Shown here piece after piece: positions 1 through 7,419 of a stretch of 33,947 nucleotides of DNA. This DNA comes from a virus. A program made the position numbers and the translations under genes. Every line of letters starts with the position of its first letter. Positions within the stretch are counted from its first letter, which is position 1. The notes under the pieces are model-generated. The model had not been told where the DNA came from and did not search any database. It worked only from the letters and a program-made list of their open reading frames with translations. The stretch is from positions 1 to 33,947 of IMG/VR virus record IMGVR_UViG_3300030419_006406. One strand, given 5' to 3'.

Positions 1-601
1 CTTCGGACAAATAAGAAACCGAAACTAAATCTTTCCTATTTACACTGCCAGGGAACCTCTTAGAGGGATAAAAGTATACCTCTCTGACAAAATCAATCGA
101 AGATTTCAGCATGTCGTATTCATGAGTCATCCCGGATTTTACATCTACCCAGTCTAACACTTTAAATTTATCTTTCGGGCCACGAGGTTCGGGCAGGCCC
201 GTAACGTTTTCATCGTCAAATATCCTCAAATTATTAAATTTAATTCTTATCAAACCAAAATTCTGAGTTGTGATCTTAATATTGTTATCTTCGACTCTGA
301 TGGTGGCAACTTTTTTGTCCAAAGGGCTGAGACCTGCTAGTGAATTTAAAAAAGTTAGCTTTTTATAAACTTCCGGCTTAGATACTCCGACCAACCTATT
401 ATCTTTAAAACCAAGGAGTTCTTTGGGCTCATTTTTAATTGATAGTCTTTCCAAACTCAGATTAGGTGAAAGAAATTCAAAAAAATTGGGACGTCTGGAT
501 GAATTTGGTATGATTCGAGCCGAATTTAAGTGAGCATACACAGTCGCTGGCAAGTTGTTGCCGATCACCACTTCGTCCCATTCATACACAAAGTCATTCA
601 T
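1..601 (-). CDS. Partial hypothetical protein, possible dinucleotide-binding (Rossmann-like) start
   Basis: An open frame starts with ATG at 601 and runs off the left edge, giving about 200 residues without a stop. It begins MNDFVYEWDEVVIGNN, and a hydrophobic strand followed by VIGNNLPATVYAHL resembles the first beta-alpha unit of FAD/NAD-binding proteins. The glycine-rich GxGxxG loop is not intact. Later parts (IRIKFNNLRIFDDENV, VREVYFYPSKRFPG) are well formed but not recognised. The start overlaps the end of the transglycosylase gene by 8 nt (ATGAATGA), so the two are probably translationally coupled. The three AUA codons I counted are relevant to the phage tRNA-Ile. No function is claimed; a flavin- or nucleotide-sugar-linked enzyme is only a guess. 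Confidence 0.7.
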   Translation of the reverse strand, partial: MNDFVYEWDEVVIGNNLPATVYAHLNSARIIPNSSRRPNFFEFLSPNLSLERLSIKNEPKELLGFKDNRLVGVSKPEVYKKLTFLNSLAGLSPLDKKVATIRVEDNNIKITTQNFGLIRIKFNNLRIFDDENVTGLPEPRGPKDKFKVLDWVDVKSGMTHEYDMLKSSIDFVREVYFYPSKRFPGSVNRKDLVSVSYLSE

Positions 602-1118
602 AGCAACCCGGCACATCAGGATCAGCATACCCCTCTGACTCTATCGCTCTCATTTCACTCTCAATTTTTCTGGATATCCTAAGCACCTTCCGGGCATATC
701 TGTGGCCCTTGTTAGGGGCGCTGGTGCGCTTGCATCTTCCGGGGCCGGCATTGTAAGCACAAAGGCTTCTTTTATAGTTACGACGATATCTTTTAAGGTG
801 GTAGCCCAATATCTGTACGCCCTTGCTGATACTTGTTTTTGGCTTGAACAAGTCCCTGCACGTAAGCCGTTTTCCGAATCTGTTGCGGTATCCAGACGTG
901 TACTTGGGTAACACCTGCGTTAGGCCGCAAGCTCCGTCGCGTGACACGGCACGTTCGACCCACCGGCTTTCAACATAAATCAATGAGACGACGACCGTCG
1001 GTTCGACATCGTATTTTTCCGCGACCTCCACAATATGATCCATATTTTCGCATGCCATATCGGCATTAGGGAACGCTAGCGCCACGTAGGCGGCGCATAA
1101 TAATTCTGCAATTGTCAT
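594..1118 (-). CDS. SLT-type lytic transglycosylase (endolysin or virion-associated)
   Basis: This 174-aa protein has the soluble lytic transglycosylase fold signature. The catalytic Glu is in YVESRW (about E50), followed by GACGLTQVLP and the AYNAGPGR motif near residue 122. It would cleave the MurNAc-GlcNAc bond of peptidoglycan, for host lysis or local wall penetration. The N-terminus (about residues 2-17) is hydrophobic but lacks the basic residues of a normal Sec signal, so export is uncertain. The start has a good ribosome site (AAGAGG, 6 nt upstream of ATG). It sits 9 nt after the DUF3293-like gene. No holin or spanin pair is recognised beside it. The family call is firm; lysis versus entry is inference. 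Confidence 0.85.
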   Translation of the reverse strand: MTIAELLCAAYVALAFPNADMACENMDHIVEVAEKYDVEPTVVVSLIYVESRWVERAVSRDGACGLTQVLPKYTSGYRNRFGKRLTCRDLFKPKTSISKGVQILGYHLKRYRRNYKRSLCAYNAGPGRCKRTSAPNKGHRYARKVLRISRKIESEMRAIESEGYADPDVPGCYE

Positions 1119-1127
1119 TTTTACCTC

Positions 1128-1781
1128 TTATTTTTTTAAAAATATTTCGCCTTGCCTAGAACGGCCCATGGCTTCAAACTGGTTCTTTGGTGGTGCCACG
1201 GCCTTCCACTCTGTGAAGGCGAATTTAATTCTTCTATCTTTGCCTTTGACCAATCTAGACCAAACCTCAAGGGCGTCGTCTTCCTCAGTCTCTGTGTATG
1301 GCCCATATAGAAGCTTGCCATCTCTGTCATATACCGCAGCAAATGGAGAGCCTGGATCATCAGGACTCAAGTGGTGTGCCAGGCCCCAACCAAAAAGGAA
1401 TGCATCCTGATTGTACATCTCTGATATTGTTTTGCAGAGATCAAACAGTACGACTGCGTTCTCATCTGTGTTTTCCATTTTGGAGGATGAATTAGGGATC
1501 ATTAGACTGCGTTCTGTTACGTGCACCTTGCCATCGGGCTGTTTTTCTTCCCAACCACCTTCGGTTTTAACGAACCCGTAGCCGGCACCTCTGATTAGTT
1601 TCATTAGCTCAATGAAGTTCTTGTCGTTTTCTTCTTTGTCTACGTCACCACGATCTGATGTGATAGAAGCAAAACCCGTTGTACCAAAATGGGTGCCAAG
1701 CCATCTCTTCAGCCTAATCTCAACGATTAGCTCTTTTTTGACGATATCCTTTATCTCTTTTAATGTTACCTTTTTCTTCAT
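1128..1781 (-). CDS. Hypothetical protein, DUF3293-like
   Basis: This 217-aa protein opens with a lysine-rich helix (MKKKVTLKEIKDIVKKEL). A middle region follows with the pattern FASITSDR, a helix, GYGFVKTEGGW, ERSLMIPN and DAFLFGWG. That order (strand, helix, G-x-G strand, family-typical 'S-L-hydrophobic-P', then Q/D-x-A-F/V) resembles DUF3293, a small domain of unknown function found in phages and bacteria. The C-terminal third (VYDRDGKLLYGPY and beyond) looks like an extra beta-rich extension. Its ATG overlaps the stop of the GroES-like gene as ATGA, so it is likely coupled. The domain call comes from pattern memory only and is uncertain; no catalytic role is proposed. Confidence 0.6.
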   Translation of the reverse strand: MKKKVTLKEIKDIVKKELIVEIRLKRWLGTHFGTTGFASITSDRGDVDKEENDKNFIELMKLIRGAGYGFVKTEGGWEEKQPDGKVHVTERSLMIPNSSSKMENTDENAVVLFDLCKTISEMYNQDAFLFGWGLAHHLSPDDPGSPFAAVYDRDGKLLYGPYTETEEDDALEVWSRLVKGKDRRIKFAFTEWKAVAPPKNQFEAMGRSRQGEIFLKK

Positions 1782-2059
1782 CTATTTGATATTACTCCAT
1801 AAATATAGTTTTCTAACACTATAGTATATAGGTTGTCCCCGACGCTAATATCTTGTACCATTGAAGTTTCTACGACTACACGATCCCCTTTGCTCAAGTC
1901 CACGGTACACGAGGGCGAAGCCTCTTTAACCAGTGCGCAAACATACGGATCTTTTTGTTTGCCGTAACCCTCAGGCAGCAGCACTGCGCTTTCGGGTTCT
2001 TCTTCTTGATTTTGCTCAATTTCAATTAAAACATGTCTATTTCTTGGATAAAAATTCAT
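1778..2059 (-). CDS. GroES-like co-chaperonin (gp31-type)
   Basis: This 93-aa protein has the length and beta-barrel pattern of a GroES/gp31 co-chaperonin. It begins with YPRNRHVLIEIEQ (GroES 'P-x-x-D-R-V-L-V'). An acidic stretch leads to AVLLPEGYGK at the mobile-loop position. It then has YVCALVKEASP, KGDRVVVE and a final NLYTIVLENYIYGVI strand pair. Such phage proteins cap host GroEL and help fold the major capsid protein. No GroEL partner is seen, so host GroEL would be used. The start is supported by AAAGAGG upstream of ATG, and the end overlaps the next gene (ATGA). I am fairly confident of the fold; capsid folding is known for T4 gp31 and only inferred here. Confidence 0.65.
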   Translation of the reverse strand: MNFYPRNRHVLIEIEQNQEEEPESAVLLPEGYGKQKDPYVCALVKEASPSCTVDLSKGDRVVVETSMVQDISVGDNLYTIVLENYIYGVISNR

Positions 2060-2077
2060 TATATACCTCTTTTTAAA

Positions 2078-4528
2078 TTAACCGCATTTAGCGTATCCAC
2101 AATAAGAACAGGTGACGCAGCCGTCTTGATAAACTAAAGCATTCTCTGTGCTGCACTGTGGGCAGGCCTTATCTGAGTATGCCTTTTCACCGTTCTGGAT
2201 GTAATTTTTGAGAATTCTTGCTACGCATCTCGAAAAACTGAACATGTCACTGTCCTTATCTTTTTGTAATTGTTCGACCAAAAAACTTGGCTTTGCGCCA
2301 TGGCGGAGAGAAAGCGAAATCATGCGAGTGAAGGCCGAGTTATTGGGATTATCGAAGAGTTTTACCACATCCCTAACAACCATTTCATCTCCATTTTTAC
2401 CTACCCTCAGATCATAACGGTTATCTTTCGTTTTGAACCTAATTTTGGTCAACTCACCCTTTGTCAGACTTTTTGGAATCTCAATCAAGTTTGAAAGACC
2501 TCCCATAACCTCATATGGTCGGCCTTCCAACAACCCAACAAGGACTGTCCATTTTTCCCCCTTAATAGTGGTGTGGTGAATATCACATTCAACAATTTCT
2601 GGTCTTGGGAAAGCTTGTGAAGATGAAAACTCCTTTGTGCTCTCGTCATTTGTCACGAGGACTCCTGAACGTGAGCCATCGACGTATACCGTAATACCTT
2701 TTAGGCCCATCTCCCATCCCAAAAAGTATAATTCAGCAACCGTAGCGGGGTCTGTGCCTTTTGGCAAATTAATTGTAGAGCTAATCGAATGATCCACGCT
2801 TTTTTGAATTGCCGCCTGGATATGCACCCTTTTCTTCCAGTCGATCTGGTCGCTGGTCACAAAGAAGTCGGGTAGAGAGTCTGGCGATTCTGTCCTCGTT
2901 GAACCAACGGTTTCTAGCCACTCTCTAACATTGTGGTGAAACACCTTGTACTCCAACCAACGATCTCCCAACTCGTCGACGAAATCAGCTTCAATGTTTG
3001 CCTCGTCGTGTGAAAGTTTTCTCCTTCTGGTATAACTGTTTCTAAAAACGGGCTCCAGACCAGAGGATGACTGAGATAAAATAGATACACTGCCAGTGGG
3101 GGCATTTGTCAAAATGGAAATGTTACGTCTTCCAAATCTCGAAATTTTGTCCCGCAAAATTTTTGGCAATCTTGAAATATAAGAATTCGATTTCTCTGTG
3201 TCCCAGTCAAAAACGGGGAAGGCTCCTCTCTCTTGGGCTAGTTCAACACTCTCTCCATAAGAAGCGACCTTTAGAGTTTCATAAATCTTTTCAATCTCTT
3301 TCAAAGCCTCTGGGCTGTCGTATCTTAAGTTTAAGCTCGCAATTGCATCTGCTAGGCCATGGGTACCCAGACCAGTTCTCCGGCCGTTCTTGCAGGCTTC
3401 TAGAAGCTTAGACCACATGTGTTTCTCGTCCTTTGCGTCACAAACCCCAATAATCTTCTCTAGTTTCTCAATCTCCAATTCAACCAAGTCGTCCGACAGT
3501 CTCATCCCAGCTGATATCACTTCGGCAAACTTATCATAATCAAACTTTGCTTCACCTGTGAACTTGTTGACAACAAGATTCTTGAGGTTAATTGAAATTA
3601 GCCTACAAGAGTCGTATGCTGACAATGGGATCTCACCGCAGGGGTTAGTTGTCAGTGTTTTAAATCCTTTGTCTGAATACTCGTTGGCTGGCAGGTTTTT
3701 TAAGATATTATCCCACATCATCAAGCCAGGTTCTGCAGTCTTCGTGGCCGACTCTACAATCTGGTTCCAAAGTTCGTTTGCATCAATCTCTTTCTCGTGT
3801 TTGGGATCCTCAGATTCAACTGGGTATCTGAGAGTGAATTTTTCTTTGTTTTTGACAGCCTCCATGAATTCATCGCTAATTTTGACCGATACGTTTGCTC
3901 CCGTAACTTTCGTCAAGTCGTGCTTCATCGTCACGAAGCTTTCGATGTCTGGGTGTCTCACATCCATGGTGACCATTAGGGCTCCGCGCCGGCCGTTCTG
4001 ACCAATCATCCTACACACGTACGAATAGAAATCAGCAAACGACCAGGCCCCGGTAGTGGTGCCAGCAGAGTTATTAACTGGAGTGCCATCTGGCCGGAGA
4101 CAAGAAATGTCTAAGCCGACGCCGCAGCGCCGTTTAAACAAGTTAGCTAGCTCTTTGCCAGAATCCATAATGGAAGACACATTGTCTTCCGGAGATTCGA
4201 CAACGACGCAGTTCGACAATGACACATTAACGTGATCATTGCCGATCCCCATCATTGGAGAGCCTTGCGGGACAATATATTTAAAGTCCTTCAAAAAGTC
4301 GTAAATCTTTTTCTCCGACAGGCTTCTGTCCCCTCCGAAGGTTTTTTCGATGCGAGCGAACTCTTTGGCTAGTCTCTTGTGCATCTGGTCTGGTGTTTTT
4401 TCAACCAGCTCTCCAGACTTGTTTTTTAGAGCATACTTAGTAACCCATACATTGGCAGCGAGTTCGTCTCCATTAAAATATTCTAGTGCTGCCTGCTCAA
4501 CTTCTTCTTTTGCGTATTTTGTAGTCAT
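2078..4528 (-). CDS. nrdJ: Class II (adenosylcobalamin-dependent) ribonucleotide reductase
   Basis: This 816-aa enzyme reduces ribonucleotides to deoxyribonucleotides for phage DNA synthesis. The N-terminal RNR domain is followed by the barrel with LSNCVVV (redox C107), GVGLDIS, NGRRGALM and NPCGEIPL (N295, thiyl C297, E299). DSCRL gives the partner C308. Further on come APTGSVSILS and the TSCPD-like region (EVMGGLSNLIEI). The C-terminus is a zinc-ribbon-like Cys cluster (CPQC, then CVTCSYCGYAKCG) typical of B12-dependent NrdJ, which supplies the shuttle cysteines. No N-terminal ATP cone is obvious. No separate small subunit is present, as expected for class II. The start overlaps the helicase stop as ATGA. 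The class is well supported by motifs and architecture. Confidence 0.93.
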   Translation of the reverse strand: MTTKYAKEEVEQAALEYFNGDELAANVWVTKYALKNKSGELVEKTPDQMHKRLAKEFARIEKTFGGDRSLSEKKIYDFLKDFKYIVPQGSPMMGIGNDHVNVSLSNCVVVESPEDNVSSIMDSGKELANLFKRRCGVGLDISCLRPDGTPVNNSAGTTTGAWSFADFYSYVCRMIGQNGRRGALMVTMDVRHPDIESFVTMKHDLTKVTGANVSVKISDEFMEAVKNKEKFTLRYPVESEDPKHEKEIDANELWNQIVESATKTAEPGLMMWDNILKNLPANEYSDKGFKTLTTNPCGEIPLSAYDSCRLISINLKNLVVNKFTGEAKFDYDKFAEVISAGMRLSDDLVELEIEKLEKIIGVCDAKDEKHMWSKLLEACKNGRRTGLGTHGLADAIASLNLRYDSPEALKEIEKIYETLKVASYGESVELAQERGAFPVFDWDTEKSNSYISRLPKILRDKISRFGRRNISILTNAPTGSVSILSQSSSGLEPVFRNSYTRRRKLSHDEANIEADFVDELGDRWLEYKVFHHNVREWLETVGSTRTESPDSLPDFFVTSDQIDWKKRVHIQAAIQKSVDHSISSTINLPKGTDPATVAELYFLGWEMGLKGITVYVDGSRSGVLVTNDESTKEFSSSQAFPRPEIVECDIHHTTIKGEKWTVLVGLLEGRPYEVMGGLSNLIEIPKSLTKGELTKIRFKTKDNRYDLRVGKNGDEMVVRDVVKLFDNPNNSAFTRMISLSLRHGAKPSFLVEQLQKDKDSDMFSFSRCVARILKNYIQNGEKAYSDKACPQCSTENALVYQDGCVTCSYCGYAKCG

Positions 4529-5895
4529 AGTTCCCCTTTGTTTTTAAAATTCTTATATTTTTCTGCTAAAAGTTTTTTCTGATCTTTCGCGGTGTTCACA
4601 ATCACTCTCTCCTCTTCTGTTTCTTCTAACACTTCTATGAAAACATTGGAAGTGTCCATTTTTATTGGGTAATCGATACCATCTGGGCCATTACGATTCT
4701 TGGCCACAAAGATTCGGCCGCCATTTTGAGCTTTGTTTTCCACAGTCCTAGAGATAGAAAAAATAAAGTCTGCGACAAAGCATTTATTGAAGGCTTCAGA
4801 TATTGATTCCATAGTAATTACCTCTGCGTTTAGCCCAGACCGATTTGTCTGCGAGGCTGTCCAAATTGGGCATTCAAATTCCTGTGCGATGCCGCGAAGA
4901 TCTTCGTAAATAGTCTCTAGTTCGTGTCTTTTTTCCTTTCTAGTTATCGCCGGGCGCAACAAATCTGCGTAGTCTACGATTATCATATCGACTTTGATAT
5001 CTCGCTGTCTCAATCTTTCCAAATGATTCTTGATAGTTAACGGTGTTGCGCTCTTTGTGGGATACTCTTTGATAATTAACCCACCTTCCAAATCTTTTAT
5101 TTTTTCATAGATATTATCTTTAAAAGAATGCAGGTCCTGTAGCGGCACCCGAGTTATACAACTATCATATCTATTAGCAATCACATGAGACCCCAACTCT
5201 AATGTATAGTGTATCACGTTTTTATTAAGTTTTATAGCCTCTGAACCTAAATGTACTAAGGCCATCGATTTTCCGGCGCCGGTTGGAGCAATGACAACGC
5301 CAAGTTCTCCTTTTCCCAAACCACCGGATGCGATGCCATCAACAATCGGCCACCCTGTACTCACTGGTAGGCGCGGCTTTTGAACCCACCTATCTTCAAA
5401 GTCTTTTAGATAGTCATAACCAAAATCGTTATCAGTCCCAAGTTTTAAGGCTTCGTTTATTATAGTGGCAATCTCATCAAAGGATGTGGTTTGCAGAAGC
5501 TTTGCGCTTTGGATCATAGCTTCTTTAAGTTTCTGCTTTTTGCAGAAGTCCAAAGCTGTTTTTTTAATAAACTCTTTCTCCTGGGGTGGGATTTCCGTTT
5601 TGTATATTCTGGCGAAAAAGTCTCTAGTCTGAACCTGTATCGCTGGATTTTCGTCCTCTAGGCCTGCTCTTAAAAGGGTCGCTAAGGATTTGTATGTTGG
5701 GTGTGCGTCATACTCTTCTTTAAAGTCAATAACCTTGCTTGCAAACACTCTAATAAACTTTATCTCGAAAAATTCGAGATTGAAGACCTCCAAGATCTGA
5801 TCACAAAAGGACCGGTCCTCGATCATGAGTTGGCACAACTTTTCTTGAAAATCTTTTCCGAATTTCGAAAAACTTTCATTAACGCCTAGTGACAA
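4525..5895 (-). CDS. Replicative DNA helicase, DnaB/T4 gp41 type
   Basis: This 456-aa protein has a helical N-terminal domain (about 1-150) and a RecA-like motor. Walker A is APTGAGKS (203-210), followed by HYTLELGS. Walker B is IIVDYADLL (D308), then WTASQTN and an arginine-finger region near FSISRT. It would unwind DNA 5'-3' on the lagging strand as a hexamer. The start codon is TTG at 5895; it is convincing because a full AGGAGG lies 6 nt upstream and overlaps the lipoprotein stop codon. The gene ends inside the RNR start (ATGA). No primase gene is in the window, so priming must come from a gene outside it or from the host. Confidence 0.9.
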   Translation of the reverse strand: MSLGVNESFSKFGKDFQEKLCQLMIEDRSFCDQILEVFNLEFFEIKFIRVFASKVIDFKEEYDAHPTYKSLATLLRAGLEDENPAIQVQTRDFFARIYKTEIPPQEKEFIKKTALDFCKKQKLKEAMIQSAKLLQTTSFDEIATIINEALKLGTDNDFGYDYLKDFEDRWVQKPRLPVSTGWPIVDGIASGGLGKGELGVVIAPTGAGKSMALVHLGSEAIKLNKNVIHYTLELGSHVIANRYDSCITRVPLQDLHSFKDNIYEKIKDLEGGLIIKEYPTKSATPLTIKNHLERLRQRDIKVDMIIVDYADLLRPAITRKEKRHELETIYEDLRGIAQEFECPIWTASQTNRSGLNAEVITMESISEAFNKCFVADFIFSISRTVENKAQNGGRIFVAKNRNGPDGIDYPIKMDTSNVFIEVLEETEEERVIVNTAKDQKKLLAEKYKNFKNKGEL

Positions 5896-5904
5896 AGGGC
5901 CCTC

Positions 5905-6183
5905 CTAGTGTCCGCATCGGACACACTCCTTTTCAAAAGAAACCCACCGACAAGAATAGTCGTCAACCAGACAATATGTATCGAGATGATGAGGGCAATG
6001 CGCGCTCAAGGGTGTGTTTTGGTAAAACGTACAGCAAGCACCTTCGCAATACTGCAATGAGCTTGCTGGTAAAGGTAGGTCGCATGTATAATCATAAAGT
6101 CTGTTATGATAACGTACAGGGCGAACCAGACACCCCTGTAACAACATCATTAAAATTACTATTGATAAAATTTTGTTTTTCAT
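5905..6183 (-). CDS. Small Cys-rich lipoprotein
   Basis: This 92-aa protein starts with a textbook lipoprotein signal: basic KNK, hydrophobic ILSIVILMM, then lipobox LLQGC. It should be lipidated and anchored in a membrane. The roughly 75-residue mature part contains about 10 cysteines, including a vicinal pair (GACC), which suggests a disulfide-stabilised periplasmic domain. A longer frame exists, but its extra residues (MEVTGSSPVGRT) are read from the tRNA gene, so I choose the ATG at 6183. The ribosome site is weak. It lies 24 nt after the tRNA and directly before the helicase. Phage lipoproteins of this size include superinfection-exclusion proteins and outer spanins; which applies here is unknown. 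Confidence 0.7.
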   Translation of the reverse strand: MKNKILSIVILMMLLQGCLVRPVRYHNRLYDYTCDLPLPASSLQYCEGACCTFYQNTPLSAHCPHHLDTYCLVDDYSCRWVSFEKECVRCGH

Positions 6184-6206
6184 TTCTTGCTTTGTTTTTG
6201 TTAATT

Positions 6207-6283
6207 TGGTACGCCCGACTGGACTTGAACCAGTGACTTCCACCTTATAAGAGTGGCGTTCTAACCTACTGAACTACGGGCGT
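6207..6283 (-). tRNA. tRNA-Ile, anticodon UAU (reads AUA)
   Basis: A full cloverleaf folds by eye on the minus strand. The 7-bp acceptor is ACGCCCG/CGGGCGT and the D stem is GTTC/GAAC. The anticodon stem is CCACT/GGTGG with one G-U pair, and its loop is CTTATAA (anticodon TAT). The T stem is ACTGG/CCAGT with loop TTCAAGT. The discriminator A and CCA end are encoded (6207-6210). AUA is normally read in bacteria by a modified CAU tRNA, so a phage UAU tRNA would supplement reading of AUA codons, which occur in nearby phage genes. It lies just downstream of a strong promoter. Confidence 0.93.
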
Positions 6284-6418
6284 GTCACCTAGTTGATCAA
6301 TTATTGCATTTGTAATCGCGATCCTGGCTGCTTCTGAAGAAAGTGTCGTAAAATTACGATCAAAATCTTCTAGGATAGACATTATCACTTTTCTTGCTTT
6401 ATCTGTATCTTCTATCAT
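6266..6418 (-). CDS. Small hypothetical protein whose end overlaps the tRNA
   Basis: A 50-aa frame begins MIEDTDKARKVIMSILEDF and is mostly amphipathic helix. The stop codon and last five codons lie inside the tRNA-Ile gene, an 18-nt overlap. A longer upstream extension would run through the promoter and the end of the exonuclease gene, so the internal ATG at 6418 is chosen. This ATG lies 8 nt after the -10 box, so a transcript from that promoter would be leaderless or nearly so. Codon 2 is AUA, the codon read by the adjacent tRNA. The function is not recognised, and the frame might be translated only from longer read-through mRNA, or not at all. Confidence 0.5.
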   Translation of the reverse strand: MIEDTDKARKVIMSILEDFDRNFTTLSSEAARIAITNAIIDQLGDTPVVQ

Positions 6419-6425
6419 GCTAACA

Positions 6426-6454
6426 ACTATACAACATTTTAAAGCATTTGTCAA
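6426..6454 (-). promoter_or_regulatory. Strong sigma70-type promoter before the smORF/tRNA/helicase/RNR unit
   Basis: On the minus strand a perfect -35 TTGACA (6454-6449) and a -10 TATAGT (6431-6426) are separated by exactly 17 nt. The TGA inside TTGACA is the stop codon of the exonuclease gene. Transcription should start near 6418-6420 and cover the small ORF, tRNA-Ile, lipoprotein, helicase and RNR genes. Confidence 0.8.
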
Positions 6455-7419
6455 CAGTTTTCGAAAACTATATTTTTCATTGCCGCGAATAGGCTGCTCC
6501 AATCAAAAACACCAAAAGTATCTTCATTCATCATTTTAATAATTTCAGTTTTGTTGAAACTGCAATCGAGATTAAAGATAGAATTCTTGATATGTTGTTT
6601 TGACTGCGGGGAAATACTTGGAGAGTACAACTGCATAATTTTATAGTTTTCTTTAATGAGGTCCTTGTTCTCTACTATGTTCTTATAGATCTTCAACTCA
6701 TCCTCAATCTCTTTGCAGTGATCGATCACAAAAGGGATCTCGCATGGTTCTTGTTCTGAGAAGAACGGAAGTCTTTTGGCTATAGACTTTAAGCCCACTC
6801 CAGGGACACCGGGAAGATTGTCGCTCTTGTCTCCGGCTATAGCCCTAGCTAAGGCAAAATTAGTTGGGTGGATACCAAATTTTTCAACGATCCTGTTCTT
6901 GTTGACGACCTCTTTTTGAATAGGTCTTAAAATAACAGTTGAATCATCGCAAAGTTGATAGAAATCTTTGTCACTGCTGACAATTATTTTTTGACTGTCC
7001 TTCAACAGCGGCAGTTGTGTCACATAAGCAATCACATCATCTGCTTCGACTTCAGGTATCATCAGTTGAGTTATAGGCATCATGTTGAGGTATTCCATCA
7101 ACCTTGTCTGTTGCCATAGCTTGTTTTCTAACTCTTCGTTCTCACTTAACAAACCTTGGATACTCCTGTTGAGTCTTAGTGGTTTCCGGCCGGCTTTGTA
7201 GTTTTTATTGGTTGATTTTCGGCGCCTCGAACCGCCAGGGCCATCCCACACAACTACAACTCTGTCTGATTTTGTCTCTCTTAGTAATTTCTGTAGTATT
7301 TTCAGGAAACCTTTGACACCGCCTATTGGTTGGCCGTTAGCTGATAGACTAGGATCAACTATATAAGAGCGGAAATACATGTTAAGGGCATCAACCACCA
7401 ATATTCTATTTTTTGCCAT
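6451..7419 (-). CDS. 5'-3' exonuclease / flap endonuclease (PIN-like, T4 RNase H type)
   Basis: This 322-aa protein belongs to the FEN/Pol I N-terminal nuclease family. Acidic metal ligands are seen in ILVVDALN (D10), VVWDG (D59), EVEADDVIA (E125, D127, D128), SSDKDF (D150, D152) and AGDKSDNLPG (D197, D200). The helix-hairpin-helix GVPGVG follows. It would remove RNA primers and 5' flaps during lagging-strand processing. Because the phage polymerase here lacks any nuclease domain, this gene supplies the activity that Pol I carries in cis. Its start overlaps the preceding small gene by 14 nt. Its stop TGA forms part of the -35 box of the next promoter. Confidence in the family is high. Confidence 0.9.
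   Translation of the reverse strand: MAKNRILVVDALNMYFRSYIVDPSLSANGQPIGGVKGFLKILQKLLRETKSDRVVVVWDGPGGSRRRKSTNKNYKAGRKPLRLNRSIQGLLSENEELENKLWQQTRLMEYLNMMPITQLMIPEVEADDVIAYVTQLPLLKDSQKIIVSSDKDFYQLCDDSTVILRPIQKEVVNKNRIVEKFGIHPTNFALARAIAGDKSDNLPGVPGVGLKSIAKRLPFFSEQEPCEIPFVIDHCKEIEDELKIYKNIVENKDLIKENYKIMQLYSPSISPQSKQHIKNSIFNLDCSFNKTEIIKMMNEDTFGVFDWSSLFAAMKNIVFENC

Noticed and set aside
3558-4001. A 147-aa open frame on the plus strand opposite the RNR gene
   Set aside because: Shadow of a well-supported RNR gene.
5889-6236. A 115-aa open frame on the plus strand
   Set aside because: It is antisense to the lipoprotein and tRNA genes, with no supporting signal.
6184-6243. N-terminal extension of the lipoprotein (starting MEVTGSSPVGRT)
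   Set aside because: These residues are a translation of the tRNA gene, a well-known artefact; the internal ATG gives a perfect lipoprotein signal.
6419-6502. Longer start for the small ORF before the tRNA
   Set aside because: It would overlap the exonuclease end and run through the promoter; the residues are not helix-consistent with the rest.
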